A stretch of DNA of 64,000 nt, from positions 4,120,001 through 4,184,000 of the forward strand of contig NZ_CP011008.1 of NCBI RefSeq assembly GCF_001578185.1. The letters are read 5' to 3'. The notes below the pieces were generated by a model, which worked only from the letters and a program-made list of their open reading frames with translations, was not told where the DNA came from and searched no databases. The position numbers were made by a program, and so were the translations under genes. This DNA is from Peribacillus simplex. GTDB taxonomy: Bacteria > Bacillota > Bacilli > Bacillales > DSM-1321. Every line of letters starts with the position of its first letter. The first letter of the stretch is position 1. Below are positions 16,831 to 24,526 of this stretch, piece by piece.

Positions 16831-18065
16831 GGTTTCGTATCAGCTCGACTAATCATTAATTGCGAAGGATCGTTATGGATCTTTCCGTCAAAATCCGGTA
16901 ATTCCATTCCAAGTTTTGATGCGAATACTTCACCCAATTTATAACCCTCTATTCTCATAGGCAATAATTCGATGCACTCTTTTGATAAATCATATCCTTT
17001 TTGATACAGCTCCAAGCGAAGGCAACAAATTAAACGTAATATTAAGCCATGTGCCTCGATGGAATCCACTATATTTCCAGTTTTGCTAAACCAATTTAGA
17101 GCCTCTTCATAATGACTATCCTTGAAAAAGTGAATGCCTAAAACATAGGCAGCCCAATATGAATCATCACCTGTTTTAATTGCTTTTTGATAGCAATTCA
17201 TAGCACGTTCAATTTCACCAGATTGGGTATAGAGAATGGATTTCAATTTCCATCCTATTGCGCCTAATGGTTTCAGTTCAAAGGTTAAATCATCTATTTC
17301 AGCTAGACTCAACTTTTTATTAGATGAAATTTTCTCCATCGTTACCTTCGGGGAAATCTTATCTTCCTTGGAATATACAATTTCCCTCCCCATTTGCCCG
17401 GCTATATATTCCCCTAACCACCTGAAACTTTCAGGTAGAAAACCACTTTTAATTGAATAGGTCATTGTTTTCACTTGATTAATGATGCCTAGACTCCCCA
17501 ATACATGTAAGGTTTCGTCTATATCATTGGATAAATCATTAGTCTTGGGATCATAAAAATAATCCAAATCAATATCTACAATAACCTGTTCATTAATTAT
17601 GAATTCTCCCAGATAATCAATACTTGTGACATGTAACTCAATATTATTTAATTGTACAGAAGCAGAATTTTTCCCGTTTCTAAAGCTTGATATGAATTCT
17701 TTTCCATGATTCGGTATAAGGGACAAAAGTCCCCAGAGCAATTCACTAAAACCCTTTTCTCCTAACATATGAGGGTATACCCATATAATTTTCCGAAAAA
17801 GACCCTCTTGTATTGCGGCGTACAAAAAGTCATCAATCCCATAGCAATATCTTCCATCTTCCCTGCAAGGTATATCTTTTTTCAATTCATCTATACACAG
17901 ACCCTCTTTAATGAACTGACTAATTCTTTTCATTTTTGAATTTTCTATCAACTTTAAATCTAAGTGCTGATCAAAATAGACCAAGGTACTTTTCCTAGGA
18001 ATTTCATTGACCCAATATGAAAATACTTCACTATGTTCCTCATATACATATATTTTATCCATCAT
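16827..18065 (-). CDS. UPF0489 arginase-fold protein with C-terminal TPR, probable peptide arginase
   Basis: Protein of 412 aa. The N-terminal half has ureohydrolase-like metal motifs: LVYFDQHLDL (D32-x-H34-x-D36) and VDIDLDYFYDP (D164-x-D166-x-D168), matching the DxHxD and DxDxxD pairs that hold two Mn ions in arginases. This is the UPF0489 group, to which the peptide arginase OspR (Arg to ornithine in landornamides) belongs. Residues about 265-400 are TPR-like helical repeats (AMNCYQKAIKTGDDSYWAAYVLGIHFF...), perhaps for binding the leader. The precursor core has one Arg between two Phe, a fitting target. The start (18065 or 18062) overlaps the upstream gene. Confidence 0.8.
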   Translation of the reverse strand: MMDKIYVYEEHSEVFSYWVNEIPRKSTLVYFDQHLDLKLIENSKMKRISQFIKEGLCIDELKKDIPCREDGRYCYGIDDFLYAAIQEGLFRKIIWVYPHMLGEKGFSELLWGLLSLIPNHGKEFISSFRNGKNSASVQLNNIELHVTSIDYLGEFIINEQVIVDIDLDYFYDPKTNDLSNDIDETLHVLGSLGIINQVKTMTYSIKSGFLPESFRWLGEYIAGQMGREIVYSKEDKISPKVTMEKISSNKKLSLAEIDDLTFELKPLGAIGWKLKSILYTQSGEIERAMNCYQKAIKTGDDSYWAAYVLGIHFFKDSHYEEALNWFSKTGNIVDSIEAHGLILRLICCLRLELYQKGYDLSKECIELLPMRIEGYKLGEVFASKLGMELPDFDGKIHNDPSQLMISRADTKP

Positions 18066-18849
18066 TCTTGATTAATCCTAAGTTCAGAATCCAATCTATC
18101 TGGTCTTGATTGAACTTTTGTTGGTGGCTTATTTCCCTTGAACTTCCTATTTCCACCATTTCTAATATACTTGGGTGAATGGGACCCCTGACTAAGTTTT
18201 TTTCGGTCGCTGCATATAGCCATATGACCATTTCGGAATCACCAGCTACTTTTTTTCCACTTAGTGCCTCGGATATTTCTTTAGAGTATGTTTGGTACGC
18301 GTAGTAAACATGACCATTATTTTTAACCAGGTCACTATCTATTCTGAAAAATGGGTGTTTATTGACTGTTAGTATAGATAAAATGGCATTTAAAAATTCG
18401 TGTTTTAATAATAAATGATTATTTTCAGCCGCAAGGATAAACTCCTCGTTTTCAGACAAATAATTATAAAACGCTTCCTCGATACATGTCCCTTCCCCAG
18501 CATAGGGCAATTCCATGTAACCCTCGAAATGTTTGGACGCCAGGAACTTATGCATAAGCAGCGTTATATCGGTTTTACGGAATTCCAAAGCCTGAAAAAC
18601 ACCGGGAAAAGAAGTTCTTAAACCACCATTATGTTCAATGTTTCCACTCATTAAATTTCTGACAATCGTTGTTGCCGTTGCTACAAGCTCTTCTTTATCT
18701 ATTGTTTTTATGTGATTTAAATGATCAGCTGATAAATTCAATTCATTCAATTCATCATTTAAAAAGTTGTTTCTATATTGGTAATCATATAATAAATTGT
18801 AAAGTAACTCGTCCAGTGAATAATTCTTTGGCTTTAAATCATTTGCCAT
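18055..18849 (-). CDS. partner protein of the MNIO enzyme (RiPP recognition type)
   Basis: Protein of 264 aa with no catalytic motif seen. Gene order places it directly after the DUF692 enzyme, whose stop it overlaps by 16 bases. This is the usual position of the MbnC/BufC/HvfC-like partner that binds the precursor leader and positions it for the MNIO. The N-terminal helical part (LLYNLLYDYQYRNNFLN) resembles that of such partners. AAGGAGG lies ten bases before the ATG. Function inferred from context, not from a firm motif. Confidence 0.7.
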   Translation of the reverse strand: MANDLKPKNYSLDELLYNLLYDYQYRNNFLNDELNELNLSADHLNHIKTIDKEELVATATTIVRNLMSGNIEHNGGLRTSFPGVFQALEFRKTDITLLMHKFLASKHFEGYMELPYAGEGTCIEEAFYNYLSENEEFILAAENNHLLLKHEFLNAILSILTVNKHPFFRIDSDLVKNNGHVYYAYQTYSKEISEALSGKKVAGDSEMVIWLYAATEKNLVRGPIHPSILEMVEIGSSREISHQQKFNQDQIDWILNLGLIKNDG

Positions 18850-19799
18850 TTTTCAACTGCCTCCTTCATTCTTTGATAATTTTTCTGTGACTTCGGAATT
18901 AATATTCCTTCATCTGTATATTTAGGGTCTTCATATGTAATGGCTTTTAAATTAGGGCATAAAGGAAGCAAGTAATCTAAAAGCTGGATTTGTTCATCCA
19001 TTAAAACTCCATGATGCAGATCTCTGAATTTCCCTTTAATGATTTGACAGCCTGAAAGGTGCAATTCAAAACAGTTTTCAAAAGGCAATTTTTCTAAACC
19101 ATTGAACATCTTTTCATTTGTATTCCCTAATAACCATTGATAACTGAGGATATGACCAATATCTATAGTGATCGGGGAGTTTGTCTCCTCGACCAATGTT
19201 CTGAAATAATCAAATCCATTTATTTCCCCAATAAAGAAGTTAGTACCTTCAGTGAATCCAGGAAACTCAACTGAAACTGGAACAGCCAGTTCAGATTGGT
19301 ATTCGTTGATGTTCTTTATACAAGCTTCCAATCCTGTTGGTGTCATATATGGCGGCAAAGGGAAAGGGACGGTTTTTCCTTTTATTGACCACAGGCCAAG
19401 ATCTTCTACGATCCATCTTATGTCATATCTTTCTATAATCTTATTTGTGAATTCTATGATTTCCGATTTTTTGTAATATTCGGTAGCCCCCATATTTAAA
19501 ATCGTTTGATGGAATGCTCTTGCCTTAAGATGTGGATTGGCTTCGAATAATCTATCATAAGCATCAAAGTAATCCTCGGCTTTTAACACACTTCTATTTT
19601 TCGGTTGAAAGGCAAAGAAAATATAGTTAAACTCGTCTTTATAATTTTGAAAAAAGCCTTTCATCTTAAGCGTGATGTCGTCATGGTCCCCTTTGCTTGA
19701 AAAACCTATATCTTCCCCCCAAGGTAAATCCATGCCTAAACCAAGTCCAAGTTTTTCCTTTACATCTGGAAATTTTATCTTCTGATAGACTGTGCTCAT
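18834..19799 (-). CDS. DUF692 / MNIO multinuclear non-heme iron oxidase
   Basis: Protein of 321 aa with the TIM-barrel and metal ligands of the DUF692 family, as in MbnB: H97 (ARAFHQT), E132 (WIVEDLG), E178 (VSVEFPG), D213 and H216 (TIDIGHI), H247 (FELHLSG), D260 and H262 (FRDLHHG) and E290 (ITYEDPKY). MNIOs bind two or three irons and oxidise peptide side chains using oxygen. The precursors have no Cys, so Cys chemistry is excluded; ortho-hydroxylation of the two Phe around Arg is the best-fitting reaction. GGGGAGG precedes the start. Partner gene is downstream. Confidence 0.88.
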   Translation of the reverse strand: MSTVYQKIKFPDVKEKLGLGLGMDLPWGEDIGFSSKGDHDDITLKMKGFFQNYKDEFNYIFFAFQPKNRSVLKAEDYFDAYDRLFEANPHLKARAFHQTILNMGATEYYKKSEIIEFTNKIIERYDIRWIVEDLGLWSIKGKTVPFPLPPYMTPTGLEACIKNINEYQSELAVPVSVEFPGFTEGTNFFIGEINGFDYFRTLVEETNSPITIDIGHILSYQWLLGNTNEKMFNGLEKLPFENCFELHLSGCQIIKGKFRDLHHGVLMDEQIQLLDYLLPLCPNLKAITYEDPKYTDEGILIPKSQKNYQRMKEAVEKWQMI

Positions 19800-19824
19800 T
19801 AGTCTTTCCTCCCCATAAGTTTTA

Positions 19825-21711
19825 TTAGTTAAGGGTAATCACACCTTTTTCGACAAAATACTCTAGGTACTTTTTATCGTCTGCCTTGCTCATTATTAAT
19901 GAGTTTCCGAATACTTCTAAGGATTCTGGGACCAAGAAGATTCTTTGCCAGACAAAATCCATGATATACGTTTTATCTAACTTAATGATTTTAGTCCAAG
20001 GGTTTATCAATAAGGTATTTGAAGTGATATCCTGTCCTTCCTTTTTGTATTTATCAGGAGGCAGCTCATCATTCTTTTGGGGGTTGATATTTTTATGCAG
20101 CTGCAGGAATCTATTCAGCTTTTCTTCAAATGTTATTCCGTCAGAGTATTGAAATGTAGCGCCCATTCTACCCATCCCATAATTGAGTAATTTGTTTCCT
20201 CTTAGATTCTTGCTTGATTGAATATGGATATCAGGATTATTTGTATCTTCATAAATATAAGTGCCGGGTTCCAAAACGAGCATTTGCATGACGTCGATGC
20301 CAATTTTATCTTGATTTTTAAGTAAAAATTCCTCAGAACATTCAATTTCATCCTCGGTTTCACCAGGTAAACCACCAATTATAGACATCCGCAGCGTAAT
20401 GTTAGCTTTATGTAAATTATCTATTATCTGCTGATAATTACTAGATTGCACTCCTTTATCCAAGGAGTCTAAAATCCTTTGAGAGTTAGTTTCATAGCCA
20501 ACAGACATTAAAATGCAACCTAAATTACTTAGTTCAAAACAAAAACCAGCGTCTAACAACACATCCTCAAGACGGTTTCGTGTACTGAATTTAATTTCAT
20601 AACCTCTTGATTTAAGTATTTTGACTGCATTGACGACAAGCCGCAAATTAGTATTCTCATCTATGAAATTAATTCTATTAACCCCATAATTGTTAATGAT
20701 ATCCTCGCACTCGTTTGCTACCTGCCTTGCCGTTTTCTGCTGATAACTTTTTTCTTTTCTTGATCTATTACCATATGAACAAAAAGTGCATCGTCCCCAG
20801 TAACACCCCACACATGTAATCAAAGACATATGCACTTCTTCATCTAGATAGTTTTTGTACGGTAAATCAGAAAAATCAGGTGGTAAGGCATCGGTGATCC
20901 TATATGCAGACTTGGAAGGGACATTTTCAACATTATTTTCATTAAGCCAAACAATATCCGGCACCTCCACGATTTGGCAATCGTTTTTCAAATACCTGTT
21001 TAACATGAATAATGTTTCTTCGCCAGCTGAAATTCCTAATGAATCCACAAATTGATTCAATCCATTTAGGCTTAAGAAAGATGATTGACGAATCATGATT
21101 TGTTGCCCGCCCAAAATAATGTGGGTATTGGGGGAAAGTTCTCTAATCCACTTGCATATTAAAAGGGAAGGTAATATTTGGCTATAGTAAGCAATAGAAA
21201 GCGCGAAGATTTTTGGTTTATCGTTTAGAATTTTTTCTTTGATATTTTCGTATAAGGTCTTTGTTGCTATATCACTTTTTTTCCAACTAAAATCCCTTAC
21301 CGATTCAAGAATTTCTTCCAATGAGGTAATTTCCAGTTTTAAAAACGAATTGACTAGCAGTAACTCTATGCCTTGTCTCACCAACCGAACGTCATACTTC
21401 AATGAATCAGAAGATCTTTTCTCAATGAATACATTATTGTAAAGTTGCTTTTGTTCTTTTAATAAGTATTTAGCCATTTCGACTTTATATACCCATTTTA
21501 AGTCTTTACTTCCATTTTCATTGATGCTCACATATTCATTTAAACAATTTTCACTAAAGAGGGTATGGCATAATTCAATATTTAAATCAATTTGACTTAC
21601 ACTCATTCCTTTACTTCTCAAAAAACTAGTAATCATGGGTAAACTTAAATACGGAAAGAGCCTAGCTTCGGTTAGAGGAGGAAAAACTATCATGGCATCT
21701 GAATTTTTCAT
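19825..21711 (-). CDS. B12-type radical SAM enzyme, probable ortho-Tyr cross-linking enzyme
   Basis: Protein of 628 aa. The N-terminal 240 residues form a cobalamin-binding-like Rossmann domain (MIVFPPLTEARLFPYLSLPM; LGGQQIMIRQS near 200). The radical SAM core begins at C303-YWGR-C308-TF-C311, the [4Fe-4S] motif of the RiPP-associated B12 group (C-x4-C-x2-C rather than C-x3-C-x2-C), followed by the GLPGETEDE motif. The C-terminal 150 residues are unassigned and may bind the leader. In a biphenomycin-like pathway it would join the two modified Phe rings (C-C bond); methylation is the main alternative. First modifying-enzyme gene after the precursor array. Confidence 0.85.
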   Translation of the reverse strand: MKNSDAMIVFPPLTEARLFPYLSLPMITSFLRSKGMSVSQIDLNIELCHTLFSENCLNEYVSINENGSKDLKWVYKVEMAKYLLKEQKQLYNNVFIEKRSSDSLKYDVRLVRQGIELLLVNSFLKLEITSLEEILESVRDFSWKKSDIATKTLYENIKEKILNDKPKIFALSIAYYSQILPSLLICKWIRELSPNTHIILGGQQIMIRQSSFLSLNGLNQFVDSLGISAGEETLFMLNRYLKNDCQIVEVPDIVWLNENNVENVPSKSAYRITDALPPDFSDLPYKNYLDEEVHMSLITCVGCYWGRCTFCSYGNRSRKEKSYQQKTARQVANECEDIINNYGVNRINFIDENTNLRLVVNAVKILKSRGYEIKFSTRNRLEDVLLDAGFCFELSNLGCILMSVGYETNSQRILDSLDKGVQSSNYQQIIDNLHKANITLRMSIIGGLPGETEDEIECSEEFLLKNQDKIGIDVMQMLVLEPGTYIYEDTNNPDIHIQSSKNLRGNKLLNYGMGRMGATFQYSDGITFEEKLNRFLQLHKNINPQKNDELPPDKYKKEGQDITSNTLLINPWTKIIKLDKTYIMDFVWQRIFLVPESLEVFGNSLIMSKADDKKYLEYFVEKGVITLN

Positions 21712-21734
21712 CTGAAAAAATTCTCCTTTTATTT

Positions 21735-21781
21735 ATCCAAAGAGAGTGCTAGTTTTATAAAAGCTAACACTCTCTTTGGAT
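21735..21781 (-). promoter_or_regulatory. strong hairpin between precursor array and enzyme genes
   Basis: TCCAAAGAGAGTG and CACTCTCTTTGGA pair perfectly, with further pairing inside (TTAGCTTTTATAAAACTAG). The following sequence is ATAAATAAAAGG, not a T-run, so it is more likely a partial terminator or an RNA-stabilising or processing structure that sets precursor mRNA above enzyme mRNA. Confidence 0.65.
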
Positions 21782-21805
21782 CACCTTATGGATTTAGGAT
21801 CTAAC

Positions 21806-21940
21806 TTATTTTTCTGCGCCCGTCACTGTACTGAAACGGAACGCATGAAATGCACTCCCCACTTCCAGTTCTTTAGCTTCGATTACTTCCAGGTTTTCCA
21901 CTAGCTTTTCCGCTTCTGTTTTTTCCACTTGCTTTGTCAT
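21806..21940 (-). CDS. RiPP precursor peptide, copy 5 (variant C-terminus)
   Basis: Precursor of 44 aa and last in transcription order. The leader (residues 1-29, MTKQVEKTEAEKLVENLEVI then EAKELEVGS) is the same as in the other copies. The core region reads AFHAFRFSTVTGAEK, so the FRF part is kept but the tail after it differs from the others. AAGGAGGTGAAACAT lies directly before the ATG. The retained FRF supports the idea that Phe-Arg-Phe is the modified part and the tail is removed. Conserved leader implies recognition by the same enzymes. Confidence 0.85.
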   Translation of the reverse strand: MTKQVEKTEAEKLVENLEVIEAKELEVGSAFHAFRFSTVTGAEK

Positions 21941-21995
21941 ATGTTTCACCTCCTTAACATGTATGATCGATGGCCTGTAACTCCCAGGCTCTCAT

Positions 21996-22127
21996 CTATT
22001 TTTCTGTGTCCAACGTATTGAAACGGAACGCATGAAATGCACTCCCCACTTCCAGTTCTTTAGCTTCGATTACTTCCAGGTTTTCCACTAGCTTTTCCGC
22101 TTCTGTTTTTTCCACTTGCTTTGTCAT
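21996..22127 (-). CDS. RiPP precursor peptide, copy 4
   Basis: Precursor of 43 aa with core AFHAFRFNTLDTEK. Acidic helical leader (residues 1-29), no Cys, one Arg between two Phe. Strong ribosome site AAGGAGGTG. The four FNTLDTEK copies lie 186-187 bp apart; the repeat unit includes the ribosome site and a small GCCTG/CAGGC hairpin between genes. Confidence 0.88.
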   Translation of the reverse strand: MTKQVEKTEAEKLVENLEVIEAKELEVGSAFHAFRFNTLDTEK

Positions 22128-22182
22128 ATGTTTCACCTCCTTAACATGTATGATCGATGGCCTGTAACTCCCAGGCTCTCAT

Positions 22183-22314
22183 CTATTTTTCTGTGTCCAG
22201 CGTATTGAAACGGAACGCATGAAATGCACTCCCCACTTCCAGCTCTTTAGCTTCGATTACTTCCAGGTTTTCCACTAACTTTTCCGCTTCTGTTTTTTCC
22301 ACTTGCTTTGTCAT
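22183..22314 (-). CDS. RiPP precursor peptide, copy 3
   Basis: Same 43-aa peptide as copy 4. The frame is open 18 codons upstream of the ATG, through the intergenic part and ribosome site, but the AAGGAGGTG placement shows that translation starts at 22314. Coding DNA nearly identical to its neighbours, so the array arose recently or is kept uniform by gene conversion. Confidence 0.88.
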   Translation of the reverse strand: MTKQVEKTEAEKLVENLEVIEAKELEVGSAFHAFRFNTLDTEK

Positions 22315-22368
22315 ATGTTTCACCTCCTTAACTTGTATGATGGAATGCCTTAACTCCCAGGCTCTCAT

Positions 22369-22500
22369 CTATTTTTCTGTGTCTAACGTATTGAAACGGA
22401 ACGCATGAAATGCACTCCCCACTTCCAGCTCTTTAGCTTCGATTACTTCCAGGTTTTCCACTAGCTTTTCCGCTTCTGTTTTTTCCACTTGCTTTGTCAT
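22369..22500 (-). CDS. RiPP precursor peptide, copy 2
   Basis: Same 43-aa peptide (core AFHAFRFNTLDTEK) with the same ribosome site. The upstream open frame is again explained by the repeat unit, not by a longer protein. Differences from the other copies are single silent changes. Confidence 0.88.
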   Translation of the reverse strand: MTKQVEKTEAEKLVENLEVIEAKELEVGSAFHAFRFNTLDTEK

Positions 22501-22554
22501 ATGTTTCACCTCCTTAACATGTATGATGGATGGCTGTAAATCCCAGGCTCTCAT

Positions 22555-22686
22555 CTATTTTTCTGTGTCCAACGTATTGAAACGGAACGCATGAAATGCA
22601 CTCCCCACTTCCAGCTCTTTAGCTTCGATTACTTCCAGGTTTTCCACTAGCTTTTCCGCTTCTGTTTTTTCCACTTGCTTTGTCAT
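22555..22686 (-). CDS. RiPP precursor peptide, copy 1 (first transcribed)
   Basis: Same 43-aa peptide. It follows the MFS gene by 72 bp, so precursors are probably co-transcribed with the exporter. The leader ends GS before AFHAFRF; a cut after GS or later by the TldD-type protease would release the core. Confidence 0.88.
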   Translation of the reverse strand: MTKQVEKTEAEKLVENLEVIEAKELEVGSAFHAFRFNTLDTEK

Positions 22687-22758
22687 ATGTTTCACCTCCT
22701 TAAAATCACTTCAAAGCTAACTCTTCTAAGGTATATTTCACTTTCAGATAAACGAGAA

Positions 22759-24150
22759 TTAGACTTCTTCTTTCAAAGACAATTTTAAATTGCTTTTTAG
22801 AAGCCTTTTATCATAAACGACTGTTCCTATAGCCACCAAATATAACCCTATACAAATGATCAACACGTATGAAAATCCAACCTGGGAAAAGTCACCTTTG
22901 TCAGTCCCATAGTCCAGAAAAGTGTTGAATACCCCCGCAGCGAAAGCTCCGGTTCCAAACTGTACCATCTGGAATAACCCCATATAAACCCCTGTTTCTT
23001 CCTCGGGAACGGACAACATAGCAATTTTATTTTGTGTGGGCATGGAAATGACACCGGCCAATCCAAAAAGGAGAAAAGCAAATATAAAGAAAATTAAGCT
23101 GCCATTAAACATTGTCAATGTAAGATTTACCATTCCAATTATGGAAATCGAAATAGATAAAAGTAAAAGGTTTCTATTGTCTTTTAAATCTGCAAGTTTA
23201 CCAGCATACCCAGATAATAAAACTGCCAATATCGAATCTGCCATAATGATATAGCCAACAATATCTGGTTGAATATTGTGTATATCCCGCATGTAACTTG
23301 GAATGTAAAGCACTATTACATTTGTGATCATAAATAGAACGAATATTCTCACAATTGAAGAGATAAAAATGGTGTTTTTTATTGCCTTTCTTGGAAGTAA
23401 AGAAGTGTTTCCTTGGTTTGCCCGTTCATAAAATACAAATAAAATTAAACTCACTATTGTAACAGTAATAGAAAGCGACCGTTTCACTACACCAATATCA
23501 TCGTTGAATATAAATTGAAAACTGATTACCATAACTAGTAAAGCCAAACTGTTTTTTAAAGGTAAATGAAGGTTTGCCGTGATTCTTTTTTTTGATTTGG
23601 GAGTTACCATTATTACAAGAATTAAGGATATGCAGCTTATGATAATCAATATTCCAAATATCATTTGCCAAGGGTAATATTTTATTACCAAACCACCAAC
23701 AGCTGGTCCAATAAGTGAGGCGGTCGCTAAAACTCCGGAAAACCATCCAAAAGCCCAGCCTAATTTATTATCCTTAAAACTTTGCCTGATCAATAATACC
23801 TGGGCAGGTACTACCATTGCATCTGCAATTGCCTGAAGTGTCTGATACAGCAAAAACAAATTCCAATTATTTGTGGTTCCACTAAGAATGGTAGATGTGA
23901 TAAATAGAGACAGGCCAAATATCAACAATTTTCTTGCGCCTAAAACATCGGCCACTTTACCAAAAAGCGGAATGAGAAATGCGAAAAAAGAGAAGAAAAG
24001 AATATTTCTAATTTGAAGTGTGGAATAAGAAATATCAAAAAAGTCTACAAGATTAGGGAATGCAATCGTCAGCATGGACGTAGACATCACACTAGCTATA
24101 ACACATGAAGAAATGGTTATAATCAATAATTGATCCTTATTTAATTTCAT
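22759..24150 (-). CDS. MFS exporter of the RiPP cluster (DHA2/EmrB-like)
   Basis: Membrane transporter of 463 aa with about 14 helices. Motif A is present between helices 2 and 3 (GKVADVLGARKLL), and motif C-like glycine-rich sequence in helix 5 (LIGPAVGGLVI) marks it as a drug-exporting antiporter. Position before the precursor array and same strand suggest it exports the mature peptide and gives self-protection. AAAGG lies about nine bases before the ATG. No dedicated ABC exporter is present in the cluster. Confidence 0.85.
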   Translation of the reverse strand: MKLNKDQLLIITISSCVIASVMSTSMLTIAFPNLVDFFDISYSTLQIRNILFFSFFAFLIPLFGKVADVLGARKLLIFGLSLFITSTILSGTTNNWNLFLLYQTLQAIADAMVVPAQVLLIRQSFKDNKLGWAFGWFSGVLATASLIGPAVGGLVIKYYPWQMIFGILIIISCISLILVIMVTPKSKKRITANLHLPLKNSLALLVMVISFQFIFNDDIGVVKRSLSITVTIVSLILFVFYERANQGNTSLLPRKAIKNTIFISSIVRIFVLFMITNVIVLYIPSYMRDIHNIQPDIVGYIIMADSILAVLLSGYAGKLADLKDNRNLLLLSISISIIGMVNLTLTMFNGSLIFFIFAFLLFGLAGVISMPTQNKIAMLSVPEEETGVYMGLFQMVQFGTGAFAAGVFNTFLDYGTDKGDFSQVGFSYVLIICIGLYLVAIGTVVYDKRLLKSNLKLSLKEEV

Positions 24151-24220
24151 ATATATAATCCTTTTTTATTTATTTTATTTAAATTCCCCTTTAGTCATCT
24201 TCCTTTTTTGATATTGATAT

Positions 24221-24358
24221 TTAACCTTTTTCATGCTGATTCGGTAGATCATTTATTGCAGGCAGATCATCTACAGCCAATTTGACGCCTGAATCGAATT
24301 GTAAAACCAATGCTAGCACTAATAGAATGGAGAACCCAGATACTAATATTTTTTTCAT
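24221..24358 (-). CDS. secreted signalling-peptide precursor (PapR/Phr-like)
   Basis: Peptide precursor of 45 aa. It has a classical signal sequence (MKKILVSGFSILLVLALVL) followed by a short polar tail ending DDLPAINDLPNQHEKG. AGGAGG lies nine bases before the ATG. Small exported peptides of this build, encoded next to an HTH-TPR regulator, are pheromones of the RRNPP quorum-sensing group (for example PapR with PlcR, whose active part also contains an LP dipeptide). It is divergent from the regulator and first in the cluster, so it is likely positively autoregulated. The mature peptide is probably 5-8 residues from the tail; the DLP repeats are candidates. Confidence 0.75.
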   Translation of the reverse strand: MKKILVSGFSILLVLALVLQFDSGVKLAVDDLPAINDLPNQHEKG

Positions 24359-24392
24359 ATACCCTAACCTCCTGATATTGATTGATACAGCT

Positions 24393-24415
24393 AGTATAAA
24401 CCATCCAAATATGGT
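24393..24415 (-). promoter_or_regulatory. cluster promoter with overlapping dyad, probable regulator site
   Basis: On the minus strand a -10 TATACT (24393-24398) lacks a good -35. Instead a dyad ACCAT-N6-ATGGT (24400-24415) sits just upstream, where an activator would touch RNA polymerase. It lies in the divergent region between pheromone and regulator. Confidence 0.5.
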
Positions 24416-24526
24416 ACATTTTTCTTGTATAGCCACTACAGAGTATTTTTTTCGATATTTAGTTGGTGTTTCCAATGAAATACATAAAAAAATATAAAAG
24501 TATTTATATTTTTAGGAGTTGATAAA

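Larger units (their letters stand above)
21806..22686 (-). repeat. five-copy tandem precursor-gene repeat
   Basis: Unit of 186-190 bp containing ribosome site, 43-44 codon gene and a short intergenic hairpin. Copies 1-4 encode the same protein; copy 5 has a different last 8-9 residues. Confidence 0.95.

Noticed and set aside
22183..22554. Longer 61-residue precursor proteins starting MRAW
   Set aside because: The extra residues are the intergenic region and ribosome site; AAGGAGGTG shows start at the later ATG.
24221..24475. 84-residue version of the pheromone precursor
   Set aside because: The upper half would run through the promoter region; AGGAGG and a signal peptide mark the start at 24358.
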